Shown: positions 41,893-51,074, counted from the first letter of the stretch. The stretch is DNA of 64,000 bases from Sva-07 sp963710625 (GCA_963710625.1 CAVQBG010000013.1:1-64000), one strand, 5' to 3'. The notes: generated by a model from the letters alone, not told the origin. Numbers and translations are program-made.

Positions 41893-42621
41893 TCAGCGGG
41901 CCTTGGCCAGGGTGCCGAGGTAGAGCTCGATCACCTTGGGGTCGTGCAGCAGCTCCTCGCCGGTGCCGGTGTAGGCGTTGCGGCCCTGGTCGAGGACGTA
42001 TCCCCGATCGCAGATCTGCAGGCACCGAGCGGCGTTCTGCTCGACCATGATGATCGACACGCCGGTCGAGTTGACCTCTTTCACACGGTCGAACACCTGG
42101 TCCTGCAGGACCGGTGAGAGACCGGCGCTCGGCTCGTCGAGCAGGAGCACCGACGGCTCCATCATCAGCGCACGGCCCATCGCCAGCATCTGTCGCTCGC
42201 CGCCCGAGAGCGAGCCGGCGCGTTGATCGATCCGTTCTCCGAGGCGCGGGAAGATGTCGACGACCTGGTCGATCATCTCGTCGACACCAGACTTGCGGAG
42301 GTAGCCCCCCATCTCGAGGTTCTCACGGATGGTCAACGACGGGAACACGTTGTTGATCTGCGGCACGTATCCGATCCCCCGCGCCACGAGGAAGTTCGCC
42401 TTCTTGCCCGTGACGTCGTCACCTCGATACCACACGGTGCCGTCGGTGATCTTGATCAAGCCGAACAGGGCCTTGAGCATCGTCGACTTCCCGGCACCGT
42501 TGGGGCCGATGATGCCGATCAACTCGCCGTCGCCGAGCACCAGTTCGGCGCCGTTGAGGATGTTGACACCGGGGACGTATCCGGCCACGACGTTCTGGAC
42601 GTGGATCAGCGGATCAGACAT
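41893..42621 (-). CDS. livF: Branched-chain amino acid type ABC transporter ATPase LivF
   Basis: 242 aa nucleotide-binding subunit. Walker A GPNGAGKST, signature LSGGERQ, Walker B LLLDEPSAG and VEQNA in place of the H-loop context are as in LivF. The ATG at 42621 lies eight bases inside livG. It is the fourth gene of livH-livM-livG-livF and is followed closely by a frame-split small gene. Confidence 0.95.
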   Translation of the reverse strand: MSDPLIHVQNVVAGYVPGVNILNGAELVLGDGELIGIIGPNGAGKSTMLKALFGLIKITDGTVWYRGDDVTGKKANFLVARGIGYVPQINNVFPSLTIRENLEMGGYLRKSGVDEMIDQVVDIFPRLGERIDQRAGSLSGGERQMLAMGRALMMEPSVLLLDEPSAGLSPVLQDQVFDRVKEVNSTGVSIIMVEQNAARCLQICDRGYVLDQGRNAYTGTGEELLHDPKVIELYLGTLAKAR

Positions 42622-43621
42622 CGTTGGCGCTCCCCTGGTTCGGCTCGTCTCCAGCGGCATCCGCCGGATCCGGTTCGTCGTCGGCGACGACCTCGCGGAT
42701 CTCCTCGGTGAGCGCCGCGTGGGACGACCCGAGATAGGCGTCGACGACCGCCTGGTTCTCACCGATCGAACGCGGCGGGCCCTCGGCGATGATCGTGCCC
42801 TCGGCCATGACGACCACCCAGTCGGAGATGTCCTGCACGACGTCCATGTCGTGCTCGACGAACATCACGGTGATGCCTTCGGAGCGAAGGCGTTTCACGT
42901 GGCCGAGCAGCGACTGCGTCAGCGCCGGGTTGACTCCGGCCATCGGCTCGTCGAGCATGATCAGCGCCGGCTGGGCCATCATCGCCCGGGCCATCTCGAG
43001 CAACTTGCGCTGACCACCCGAGAGGGCGCCTGCGTACTCGTCCTTCATGTGGATCATGTTGAACTCGTCGAGGATCTCGAGCGCCCGCTGCTCGACCTCG
43101 CGTTCCTGCCCCCGCCAGCCGCTGAACAGTGCCCGTCCCATCCCCTCACCGGTCTGGCCCTGCGCTGCGAGCATCATGTTGTCGAGCACCGACATCTTGG
43201 CGAGGACCTTGGTGAGCTGGAAGGTGCGCACCATGCCCTTCTCGGCGAGTTCGTACGAGCGCACGCCACTCGTCGTCTCGCCGTTGAACACGACGGTGCC
43301 GGTGTCGGGCGAATCGAAGTTGGTGAGCAGGTTGAAGAACGTCGTCTTGCCCGCACCGTTCGGGCCGATCAGCGCCGTGATCGCACCGCGCTGGATCTCC
43401 ACGTGTTCGACGTCGACGGCGCGCAGGCCGCCGAAGGACCGGCTGACGTCGGTGGCGACGAGGATCGGGTCGGGCTTCGCCGCACCGGGCTCCTTGACCA
43501 CGCCGTCGAACATCCCGATGGCCGGGTTCTCCCAGTCGCGTTGCAGCCCCGCGGCCCCGCCACCCCCCGAGGTGCTCCCGAACTGGATCGGGTCGTCGGA
43601 CGTCTTGTCACTTTCTGGCAT
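42614..43621 (-). CDS. livG: Branched-chain amino acid type ABC transporter ATPase LivG
   Basis: 335 aa, longer than usual LivG (about 255) because of some 50 extra N-terminal residues (Gly-rich, with GFGSTSGGGG-like sequence QFGSTSGGGGAAG) and an acidic C-terminal tail. Walker A GPNGAGKTT, signature LSGGQRK, Walker B IMLDEPMAG and the histidine in VEHDMD are intact. ATG 43621 overlaps livM by 14 bases; TTG 43630 is an alternative. The tails may contact the permeases or be disordered. Confidence 0.93.
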   Translation of the reverse strand: MPESDKTSDDPIQFGSTSGGGGAAGLQRDWENPAIGMFDGVVKEPGAAKPDPILVATDVSRSFGGLRAVDVEHVEIQRGAITALIGPNGAGKTTFFNLLTNFDSPDTGTVVFNGETTSGVRSYELAEKGMVRTFQLTKVLAKMSVLDNMMLAAQGQTGEGMGRALFSGWRGQEREVEQRALEILDEFNMIHMKDEYAGALSGGQRKLLEMARAMMAQPALIMLDEPMAGVNPALTQSLLGHVKRLRSEGITVMFVEHDMDVVQDISDWVVVMAEGTIIAEGPPRSIGENQAVVDAYLGSSHAALTEEIREVVADDEPDPADAAGDEPNQGSANDV

Positions 43622-44621
43622 CGATCGCAATCTCTCGTTTGTCGCCGAAGATGCCCTGTGGTCTGTAGATCATCAACAGCATCAGCGTGAGTCCGACGAG
43701 CATGAATCGGACCGGACCGACCTGGGATCGTTCCATGATCGCATCCGGCATGATGTCGTTGTCGATCAGCTCGATCAGGATGTTCTCCGTGAACGACAGG
43801 ATGATCCAGAAGAGCATCGAACCGATCACCGGACCCCAGATCGTGGCGAGGCCGCCGAGAATCGCCGCGGTCAGTGCGAAGAACGTCTGTTGGGTCGCGT
43901 AGTTGTCCGGTTGCACCGAGTTCTGCTGGACGGCGTAGAAGATGCCGGCGAGCGTGCCGAACGAGCCGCCGAGGATCAGCGACTGCATCTTGAATCGGAA
44001 CACGTCCTTGCCGAGCGCCGTTGCGGCGTCCTCGTCCTCGCGGATCGAGCGCAGGACCCGTCCCCACGGCGACTTGACGAGACGCCAGACCAGGAACACC
44101 GACAGCAGGACGAGTGTCCACCCGACCGTCAGCTCCCACAGGTCGGCGCCGCTGAACTCGAGGTTGAGGCGGTCGAACAGGCGGAAGCCGTAGGTGTTCG
44201 TGTTGTCGAACGGGTTCCAGTTCTGGAAGCTGTTGGCGAACCCGTTGATCCCGTTGGACCCACCGGTGGTGTCGCTGAGCACGGCGGCGCGCACGATCAG
44301 CCTGATGATCTCGCCGACCGCGATCGTGACGATGGCGAGATAGTCGGCTTTGAGTCGTAGCGTCGGCAGGCCGAGCAGGATGCCGAGGACGACGCCGGCG
44401 AGCAGACCGACGATGATGCCGACCCAGAGCGGCGCGCCGAACGTGTTCGTCGTGATCCCGACGCCGTAGGCACCCACCGCCATGAACGCCACCTGGCCGA
44501 AGTTGAGCAGCCCGGTGTAGCCGAAGTGGAGGTTCAGCCCGATCGCGGCGAGCGCGAAGATGATCGCCTGCTGGGAGATGCCCGAACGGAACGAGTTGGA
44601 GATGATCGAGTTCCAGTCCAC
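43608..44621 (-). CDS. livM: Branched-chain amino acid type ABC permease LivM
   Basis: 337 aa integral membrane subunit with about ten helices. GLNLHFGYTGLLNFGQVAFM and the coupling region WGRVLRSIREDEDAATALGKD are typical LivM features. The GTG start is four bases after the livH stop. It pairs with LivH to form the pore for whatever LivK delivers. Confidence 0.94.
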   Translation of the reverse strand: MDWNSIISNSFRSGISQQAIIFALAAIGLNLHFGYTGLLNFGQVAFMAVGAYGVGITTNTFGAPLWVGIIVGLLAGVVLGILLGLPTLRLKADYLAIVTIAVGEIIRLIVRAAVLSDTTGGSNGINGFANSFQNWNPFDNTNTYGFRLFDRLNLEFSGADLWELTVGWTLVLLSVFLVWRLVKSPWGRVLRSIREDEDAATALGKDVFRFKMQSLILGGSFGTLAGIFYAVQQNSVQPDNYATQQTFFALTAAILGGLATIWGPVIGSMLFWIILSFTENILIELIDNDIMPDAIMERSQVGPVRFMLVGLTLMLLMIYRPQGIFGDKREIAIDARK

Positions 44622-44625
44622 GGGG

Positions 44626-45990
44626 CTATCCGATCCGTTCCGCTCGTCCGAAGATTCCCTGCGGCCGGAAGAGCAGGATCACGATCATCACGAGCAGCGC
44701 ACCGACGTTCTTGAGCTCCGGGGCGACGACGAGCGTTGCCATGAACGTGAAGACGCCGATCACGAGTCCGCCGACCATCGCTCCGAAGTCGGTGCCCAAG
44801 CCGCCGAGGGTGACGGCGGCGAACACCAGGAGGAGGAGCTGCTGGCCCATCAGCCAGTTGATCTGGCTGTTGAGGCCGAAGAAGATCGCCCCGGCGCTCA
44901 CGAGTGCACCGCCGACGAACCAGACCGAGGTGACCACGCGATCGACGTCGATACCCGTCGATGCGGCGAGGTCGTTGCTGTCGGCGACGGCGCGCATCGC
45001 CTTGCCCATCTTCGTGCGCCGGAGCCCGATCGCGGTGCCGACCAGGAGGATCACACCGACGACGATGATCGCCAGCTCCTTCGGCAGCACGTCGACCGGA
45101 CCGACCGAGAACAAGATGTCGGTCTGCACGGCGTACTGCTCGTAGGGGCGTGACCGCTCGCCGAAGAGGAACAGGAAGAAGAAGCGGAGGAACAGAGCGA
45201 GGCCGATCGAGATGATCATCATCGCGGTCAGCCCGGTCCCCCGTTTGCGCAACGGCCGCCACATCCCGATGTCGACGGCGGCCGAGCCGAGGCCGCCGAA
45301 GAAGAAGGCCAGGATCGCGGCGAGCACGAAGTTGATCCCCAGGATCGAGTTGAAGAAGTACGCGACGAGCGCACCGAACACGATCTGTTCCGACAGCGCG
45401 AAGTTCACCAGCCCGGTCGTGCCGTAGATCAACGAGAGGCCGATCGCACAGAGGCCGATGATCAAGCCGAAGATGACGCCTTCGAACATGAGCCGGGCGG
45501 CTCGCGTGAGCAGGCTGTCGCTGGTCTTGTCGCGTGCGGCTCCTGCGGCATCACCCTCGGCGAGGTTGAACAGCACCCGAGTCGGCTGCCCGATGCGAGC
45601 GTCGACCGGCAGCACCTGCTTGTCGGCGCGCACCAACTCGACCCCTTCGGGCAGCGTGTCGACGTCGAGTTCGACGGCGTACTGTCCCGGTCCGGGCAGC
45701 GGCACCGACACGTACCCGGTCGCGTCGGAGGTTCCCCGACCGATCTCTGACCCGACCGACTGGAGTTCACGGTCGACGATCACCGCTTCGTACACGATGA
45801 TGTCGGTACCTTCGACCGGGTCGCGCTCGGAGCCGTCGTCGGGTTTCGCGAGCAATGTGGTCTCGACCGATTCACCGCTCGACTGCGCCGAGACCGACGC
45901 CGAGGGCAGCAGCCCCAGCATGCCGATCACGCACAGGAGCGCCCCGATGAGGCTGAGACTCCGCCGCCCCGCGGCGTGGGATGTTGACAT
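44626..45990 (-). CDS. livH: LivH permease with an N-terminal extracytoplasmic domain
   Basis: 454 aa, against roughly 290-310 for ordinary LivH. Residues 1-35 are a signal peptide (LLPSASVSA). Residues 36-160 form a beta-rich outside domain with carboxypeptidase-regulatory or Ig-like features (GTSDATGYVSVPLPGPGQY, DVDTLPEGVELV). A membrane permease of LivH type follows from about residue 165 (GLCAIGLSLIYGTTGLVNFA, coupling helix MGKAMRAVADSNDLAAST). The added domain could dock LivK at the membrane surface. ATG 45990 lies nine bases after TAAGCT. It is the first gene of livHMGF. Confidence 0.93.
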   Translation of the reverse strand: MSTSHAAGRRSLSLIGALLCVIGMLGLLPSASVSAQSSGESVETTLLAKPDDGSERDPVEGTDIIVYEAVIVDRELQSVGSEIGRGTSDATGYVSVPLPGPGQYAVELDVDTLPEGVELVRADKQVLPVDARIGQPTRVLFNLAEGDAAGAARDKTSDSLLTRAARLMFEGVIFGLIIGLCAIGLSLIYGTTGLVNFALSEQIVFGALVAYFFNSILGINFVLAAILAFFFGGLGSAAVDIGMWRPLRKRGTGLTAMMIISIGLALFLRFFFLFLFGERSRPYEQYAVQTDILFSVGPVDVLPKELAIIVVGVILLVGTAIGLRRTKMGKAMRAVADSNDLAASTGIDVDRVVTSVWFVGGALVSAGAIFFGLNSQINWLMGQQLLLLVFAAVTLGGLGTDFGAMVGGLVIGVFTFMATLVVAPELKNVGALLVMIVILLFRPQGIFGRAERIG

Positions 45991-45999
45991 AGCGGCAGG

Positions 46000-46005
46000 A
46001 GCTTA
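46000..46005 (-). promoter_or_regulatory. Putative livH -10 hexamer overlapping the ctaA stop codon
   Basis: TAAGCT, nine bases before the livH ATG. The TAA stop of ctaA forms its first three bases. Confidence 0.5.
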
Positions 46006-46995
46006 GGCGGTTGCGGTCGTGTCGAACGAGAAACGGCGTTCATCGAGCGTTTCCGACGCGTGAACTCTGCGGTCACCGGGGCCGGACGGCTCGAGCCCGG
46101 CGAGCAGGAAGTTGACCGTGACGACCCAGAGCGCGGTGGCGCCCGCGACGTGCGCGGCCACCAGGACGGCGGGCACCCCACTGAAGTACTGGAGATATCC
46201 GACGCCGCCCTGCACCACAGCGAGGAACATCCAGGTGGTGACGTACCACGACAGCTGATCCGAGAGCCGTCCGGACGGCCCCTGGGTGCGCCGCAGCATC
46301 ACGGCGAGGACGAGGAACACCGCAACGGCGATCCAGACGGTGACGCTGTGGATCTCCGCGACCGCGGAGATGTCGAACCCGTAGCGCCTCGCCGTCTCGT
46401 CGCCGGCGTGCGGGCCGGCACCGGTGACGACGGTGCCGGTGACGAGCGACGCCGCGACGAATGCGCCGAGCGCCAAGAACAGTGCGGTGATCGACCGTGT
46501 GACGCCCACGCTGGCCCGACCGCCGACCGGTTCGGGCCGGGACCGGTGCGCAGCGACGAGGCCGAACGCGATCGAGATCATCGCGAGGACGAAGTGTGAC
46601 TGCACGAGCGTTGGGTGCAGGTCACCCCGCACAGCGAGCCCGCCGACGACACCGTTGCCGAGAATCGTGAGCAGGACGGCCACCGCAGGCAGCTTCAACC
46701 CGCTGCGGCGGGGCCACACTCGGAACGATCCGACCGCGAGCAGGAGCGTCGGAATGCCGATGACCCCGCTGAGGAGACGATTGATCTGTTCGATGGCGGC
46801 GTGACCGCTCGACACGTCGATGAAGCGCTCGTTGTTGCAGTTCGGCCAATCGTCGCACCCGAGCCCACTCCCCGTGAGGCGGACGACGGCACCGGCCACC
46901 GTGAGGAAACAGACGCCGACGACGGTGATGATCGCGATCTGCCGGAACCGGCGCAATGACAACGTGAAACGCGGTCGGATCCCGTCACTGGCCAT
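46003..46995 (-). CDS. ctaA: Heme A synthase (COX15/CtaA)
   Basis: Oxidises heme O to heme A for cytochrome c oxidase; eight membrane helices. It is 330 aa. The extracellular cysteine pair is in GLGCDDWPNC, heme-ligand histidines lie in VQSHFVLAM and AEIHSVTVW, and another in LVAAHVAGA. The C-terminal tail is charged. ATG 46995 is nine bases after TATCGT. It is head-to-head with the AttH-like gene and just upstream of livH. Confidence 0.93.
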   Translation of the reverse strand: MASDGIRPRFTLSLRRFRQIAIITVVGVCFLTVAGAVVRLTGSGLGCDDWPNCNNERFIDVSSGHAAIEQINRLLSGVIGIPTLLLAVGSFRVWPRRSGLKLPAVAVLLTILGNGVVGGLAVRGDLHPTLVQSHFVLAMISIAFGLVAAHRSRPEPVGGRASVGVTRSITALFLALGAFVAASLVTGTVVTGAGPHAGDETARRYGFDISAVAEIHSVTVWIAVAVFLVLAVMLRRTQGPSGRLSDQLSWYVTTWMFLAVVQGGVGYLQYFSGVPAVLVAAHVAGATALWVVTVNFLLAGLEPSGPGDRRVHASETLDERRFSFDTTATA

Positions 46996-47004
46996 ACATC
47001 CGAC

Positions 47005-47020
47005 ACGATACGACTAGCGT
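47005..47020. promoter_or_regulatory. Back-to-back -10 hexamers: ctaA and AttH-like protein
   Basis: TATCGT (47010-47005, minus) is nine bases before the ctaA ATG and TAGCGT (47015-47020, plus) is seven bases before the GTG at 47028. Four bases separate them. Confidence 0.55.
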
Positions 47021-47027
47021 CGGCCGG

Positions 47028-48164
47028 GTGCTGAGTTCGTTCGACGACTTTCCGATCCATCAGACGTCACACCCGATCGTGCAGACGGCGTCGACCGACA
47101 TCAACCACTACGACCGGTACTTCTTCAACGGCTACACCAAGGACACCCGACTGTTCTTCGCACTCGCGATGGGGCTGTACCCGAACCGCCACGTCGCCGA
47201 CGCATCGTTCAGCGTCGTGGTCGACGGCGGCACCGTCGATGCGCGTCAGATCAGCGTCCACGCGTCCCGTCGCGCTCCCGCCGACCGCGTGGACGCGAAC
47301 GAGGTCGGACCGATCCGCGTCGAGGTGCTCGAACCGCTGAACGCGCTGCGCCTCGTGGTCGAGGCGCCCGAGCAGGGGCTGCGAGCCGACCTCACGTTCG
47401 TGCGTCGCTCGGCGCCGATCGAGGAGGATCACTTCCGCCAGCAGATCGGACTCCGCGTCACGTTCGACTACACCCGGCTCACGCAGTTCGGCGGCTGGGA
47501 GGGTTGGATCGAGGTCGACGGCGAACTGACCGATCTCGCCCCGGGGGAGACCGTGGGCAGCCGCGATCGCTCGTGGGGGATCCGACCGGTCGGTGAACGC
47601 GGCTCGACCGGCGCTCCGGTCGCCGACCCGCAGTTCTTCTGGCTGTGGGCGCCGGTCAACTTCGACACGTTCTCGACGCACTTCGACGTGAACGAGTACT
47701 TCGACGGCAAGCGGTGGCACGAGAGCGGCTTCGTCGTCCCGATCTCCGATCACGAGGGCTCCCATCCGGCAGTGGCGATGCGTTCGGTCGACTACGAGAT
47801 CGCCTGGCGCCCGGGCACGCGGACCGCCTCGTCGTTCGAGTTGGTGATGACGCCCTGGGACGGCGAGGCGTCGACCATTCGGCTCGAGCCGTTGTTCGAG
47901 TTCCACATGTCCGGTCTCGGCTACCTGTCGCCCGAGTGGTCCCATGGCGTGTGGAAGGGCGAACTCGCCGTGGGCGGAGAGCGTTGGGACCTCCCGGTCG
48001 ACGACCCGCTGGCGCCGAACAACGTCCACGTGCAGTCGATCGTTCGAGCGACCACCTCGGGCGGCATCGGGGAGCACGTCGGGCTCGGGGTGCTGGAACA
48101 GCTCGCGATCGGGCGCCACGATCCCACGGGGCTCGAGGGCATCTTCGACGGCTTCGCCGGCTGA
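47028..48164 (+). CDS. AttH/CrtC-like lipocalin-fold hypothetical protein
   Basis: 378 aa, all beta in character, no signal peptide. The motif RDRSWGIRP near residue 180 resembles the R-D-x-S-W-G signature of AttH and carotenoid hydratase (CrtC)-type proteins. The N-terminus (HYDRYFFNGY, FFALAMGLYPN) and the C-terminal half match uncharacterised proteins often seen in mycobacteria near lipid or steroid metabolism genes; I am not sure of the family name. GTG start seven bases after TAGCGT, leaderless. The following SDR gene is convergent. Confidence 0.65.
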   Translation: MLSSFDDFPIHQTSHPIVQTASTDINHYDRYFFNGYTKDTRLFFALAMGLYPNRHVADASFSVVVDGGTVDARQISVHASRRAPADRVDANEVGPIRVEVLEPLNALRLVVEAPEQGLRADLTFVRRSAPIEEDHFRQQIGLRVTFDYTRLTQFGGWEGWIEVDGELTDLAPGETVGSRDRSWGIRPVGERGSTGAPVADPQFFWLWAPVNFDTFSTHFDVNEYFDGKRWHESGFVVPISDHEGSHPAVAMRSVDYEIAWRPGTRTASSFELVMTPWDGEASTIRLEPLFEFHMSGLGYLSPEWSHGVWKGELAVGGERWDLPVDDPLAPNNVHVQSIVRATTSGGIGEHVGLGVLEQLAIGRHDPTGLEGIFDGFAG

Positions 48165-48188
48165 TCGCCGCGCCGCGGGACCCGGTCG

Positions 48189-48989
48189 TCACGTGTGACG
48201 GATCGTCATCCCACCGTCGACGACGATCGTCGCGCCGTTCACGTAGCTCGAACTCGGCAGGCAGAGGTTGAGCGTCATGTGCGCCACCTCCTCCGGGTCG
48301 CCGTAGCGACGCAGCGGGACGCGACGCCGGGCGTAGGTCTCCTTCGCATCGGCCGGGATCGCCTGGGTCATGCCGGTGTCGATCGGACCGGGACAGATGC
48401 AGTTGACGGTCACACCGTGACGGCCGAGCTCGACCGCGAGGCTGCGGGTGAGGCCGGTGACGCCCGCCTTCGAGGCGGCGTAGGCGGCGAGGCCGGCCGT
48501 GGCGACGATCGACTCGGTCGACGCAATGTTGACCACGCGCCCCGCTCCCGACTCGATCAGGTGCGGAGCGGCCGAGCGGACGAGCCTGGCGTGCGACGTG
48601 AGGTTGACATCGAGCGTTCGCGCCCAGTTGTCCTCGAACTCGGCCTCGTCCTGGAAAGCCGAGTTGACCAGCGAGACACCGGCGTTGTTGACCACGATGT
48701 CCAGGCGTCCCGCCCAGGCGATCGTCCGGTCGACGAGCGATCGCAGCCCGGCGACGTCACCGACGTCGCACGGCACGCCCAACGCCGACGTGTCGCCGTG
48801 CGCCGAGCGGATCTCGTCGACGACCTCGGCGACGCGGTCCGGCACCAGGTCGGCAACCACGACGCGGGCACCCTCGTCGGCGAACAGCCGAGCGGTGGCG
48901 AACCCCATCCCGCTGGCCGCACCGGTGACGATCGCAACCTTGCCGTCGATCGACCGCGACAGCCGACTGAGACGCGTCACGACGTCCAC
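48189..48989 (-). CDS. Short-chain dehydrogenase/reductase
   Basis: About 266 aa classical SDR. NAD(P) site TGAASGMG, NNAG, catalytic Ser in IASTES and YAASKAG with Tyr and Lys are intact, and the C-terminal PGPIDTGM segment is typical. An Asp after the second strand (VVADLVP) suggests NAD preference. Starts at TTG 48992, GTG 48989 and GTG 48980 are all possible, with no good Shine-Dalgarno sequence. Substrate unknown. Confidence 0.9.
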   Translation of the reverse strand: MDVVTRLSRLSRSIDGKVAIVTGAASGMGFATARLFADEGARVVVADLVPDRVAEVVDEIRSAHGDTSALGVPCDVGDVAGLRSLVDRTIAWAGRLDIVVNNAGVSLVNSAFQDEAEFEDNWARTLDVNLTSHARLVRSAAPHLIESGAGRVVNIASTESIVATAGLAAYAASKAGVTGLTRSLAVELGRHGVTVNCICPGPIDTGMTQAIPADAKETYARRRVPLRRYGDPEEVAHMTLNLCLPSSSYVNGATIVVDGGMTIRHT

Positions 48990-49123
48990 CAACGCCGGGT
49001 TCCAGCGATCCTGACGGCGTGGAGTCCGGTTCGCTCATTCATGAGCGAACCGTACCGCTCCCGCGGATGATGGGCTCTGGCGACGCGTCGGGACGTGATT
49101 CGACATCGCTGGGCGAGTTGGCG

Positions 49124-50209
49124 TCAGTGGCGCACTTCGTAGAACGAATTGACCGAGTGCTCGACGCCGAGGGTCCGGAATCGGGTGAATCCCGCCGCGT
49201 GCGCCATCTCCCTGGCGCGCGACTCGGGCAGGCCGAGCGTTCCGAGCCCGGCACCATCGGGCTGGGACAGCGCAGATGACATGCACGACAGCACGCTGAT
49301 GCCGTACATCAGCGACGCCATCGGGTTCTTCTCGACGTTCTCGGCGAAGGTCTCGCGCCCCTTGATGTCGACGAGCAGCCAGGTGCCGTCCGGGGCCAGC
49401 GCGGCGGAGATCGCGTGGATCATGCCCTGCGGGTCGGTCATGTCGTGGATGCAGTCGAACGTCGTCACGAAATCGACCGAGTGGTCGATGGGCAGCGGTT
49501 CGTCGCGCGGATCGACGAAACGGACGTTGTCGGCCTGCTCCTCACGGCGGCGGTGTTCCGCACGCTCGAGTGCGTACTGCGAGATGTCGTAGCCGACGAA
49601 ACGGCTGTTCGGGAATGCATCGGCCATCAGCAGCACCGCTCCCCCGGCGCCACAGCCGATGTCGGCCACCGTGATACCGTCGCTGAGCCGTTCCACCAGA
49701 CCGTCGAGTTCGGGCAGCACCGTGGGGATCAGGTGATGGCGGTTCCACGGCTCGAAGCTGCGCTCGATACCGACGGCCCCTTCGGGTCCGTGGCTGTCGT
49801 AGTCGTGGCCGAGACCGCTGCGGAAGCTGTCCGGCATCACCTCGAGCGCCGCCATCGTCTGTGGGAATCGATGGAACATCCCCATCCCGAAGGCCGGATG
49901 ATCGGGCGATGCCAACACGGCGACCGCCTCGGGCGTCAACCAGAAGCGCTCGGGCGTGGCCGCGGTGTCGACAGCGATCAGCTTCGACGCGGCCTGGTTG
50001 TACGCCCACTCACGCACCCATCGCTCGTCGAGGCCGGTGTGGTCGGCGAGTTCCTGCGTCGACAGCGGCTCGGCCGCGGCGGCCAGAGCGCTGTAGAGGC
50101 CGAGCCGGTCACCCAGGTGGATCATACCGGCGGTCACAGCCCCACTGAGTTGGGTGAAGACGGAGAACGAGTAGTACTTCAGTCGATCGGGATCGGGAGC
50201 TTCAGCCAT
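49124..50209 (-). CDS. SAM-dependent methyltransferase with winged-helix N-terminal domain
   Basis: 361 aa. The N-terminal 90 residues look like the dimerisation/winged-helix domain of small-molecule methyltransferases (LADHTGLDERWVREW). The Rossmann domain has motif I ADIGCGAGGAVLL and a following acidic strand end (FVGYDIS). ATG 50209 is six bases after TACCTT. It belongs to no obvious biosynthetic cluster, so the methyl acceptor is unknown. Confidence 0.88.
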   Translation of the reverse strand: MAEAPDPDRLKYYSFSVFTQLSGAVTAGMIHLGDRLGLYSALAAAAEPLSTQELADHTGLDERWVREWAYNQAASKLIAVDTAATPERFWLTPEAVAVLASPDHPAFGMGMFHRFPQTMAALEVMPDSFRSGLGHDYDSHGPEGAVGIERSFEPWNRHHLIPTVLPELDGLVERLSDGITVADIGCGAGGAVLLMADAFPNSRFVGYDISQYALERAEHRRREEQADNVRFVDPRDEPLPIDHSVDFVTTFDCIHDMTDPQGMIHAISAALAPDGTWLLVDIKGRETFAENVEKNPMASLMYGISVLSCMSSALSQPDGAGLGTLGLPESRAREMAHAAGFTRFRTLGVEHSVNSFYEVRH

Positions 50210-50215
50210 CTCACG

Positions 50216-50221
50216 AAGGTA
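50216..50221 (-). promoter_or_regulatory. Putative methyltransferase -10 hexamer
   Basis: TACCTT, six bases before the ATG at 50209, lying between the phosphatase stop and the methyltransferase start. Confidence 0.45.
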
Positions 50222-50234
50222 CTGTCGCTCGCCG

Positions 50235-50912
50235 TCAGCGGGTGCGTTGGTCGGCGGGCAGGTGCTCGACGTCGCTCAGCTTCGACAGACCGAACGAGTA
50301 GCCGTCCTCGAGTTCCATTGCTTCGACCCGGCTGATCGATGTGTGTCCCAGCACGAACCGGTCCCACTCCCACGGTGTCGGATCGAGCCCGAGCATGTGG
50401 CCGATCGTGACCGAGTTCGTTCCGGCGTGCGCGACGAGCGCGATCCGGGCACCTGGTTCGGCGATCTGCCAGACCGGGAGTTCCATCTCCGTGCGCACCA
50501 CCCCGCGATCGGCGAGGAACTGCGTGACACCGGCTCGAATGCGGGCGACGAAATCGCGCATCGACTCGCCGCCGTTCAAGCCGTGCCAACGGTCCTCGGC
50601 CTTGCGACCCTTGAGCTCGGCGTAGGCCTCTGCCGCCTTCTCGGCGGGTGTGCCGTGCCACAGGGGATCACGGATCTCCTCGAGCCAGGGATCGACGACC
50701 TCCCCTCGTCCGAGCGCCTCGAGCAACGGCGCCGCCGTCTGGCGTGCGCGCACGAGCGGCGACACGAGCACCTCGTCGAACTCCTCGCCGGCCAGTGCCT
50801 GGGCCAACTGCTGCGCCTGGTGGTGCCCCAGGTCGGTGAGCGGCGGGTCAACGATGGTCAGACCTTCGCGGACCCACTCCGGTTCGCCGTGGCGTATCAA
50901 CACGATCTCCAT
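50235..50912 (-). CDS. Histidine phosphatase family protein
   Basis: 225 aa phosphoglycerate-mutase-like phosphatase with the N-terminal motif VLIRHGEPEW and the second histidine in LVAHAGTNS. DEVLVSPLVRARQTA is the usual loop. It is distinct from the shorter one at 30039. ATG 50912 is eight bases after TAGTGT. Substrate unknown. Confidence 0.92.
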   Translation of the reverse strand: MEIVLIRHGEPEWVREGLTIVDPPLTDLGHHQAQQLAQALAGEEFDEVLVSPLVRARQTAAPLLEALGRGEVVDPWLEEIRDPLWHGTPAEKAAEAYAELKGRKAEDRWHGLNGGESMRDFVARIRAGVTQFLADRGVVRTEMELPVWQIAEPGARIALVAHAGTNSVTIGHMLGLDPTPWEWDRFVLGHTSISRVEAMELEDGYSFGLSKLSDVEHLPADQRTR

Positions 50913-50920
50913 GACGCTCG

Positions 50921-50926
50921 ACACTA
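50921..50926 (-). promoter_or_regulatory. Putative -10 hexamer of the histidine phosphatase
   Basis: TAGTGT, eight bases before the ATG at 50912, in the divergent region shared with the DUF2510 gene, whose own hexamer is about 135 bases away. Confidence 0.45.
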
Positions 50927-51061
50927 CGGCCGTCGCGCCCCGGCCCGACCGGACCGTTTGCGTCGGCCCAGATCGCCGGGGTCGACGTCGACGCCGACAC
51001 GAAAGCTCGGAGTGCTGGTCGGTCGAGGGGACGGGCGGGCCCGGGCGTGCGGGTCGAGCGA

Positions 51062-51067
51062 TAGCTT
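51062..51067 (+). promoter_or_regulatory. Putative -10 hexamer of the DUF2510 protein
   Basis: TAGCTT, seven bases before the GTG at 51075 (ten before the adjacent ATG). Confidence 0.45.
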
Positions 51068-51074
51068 GCCGCCA

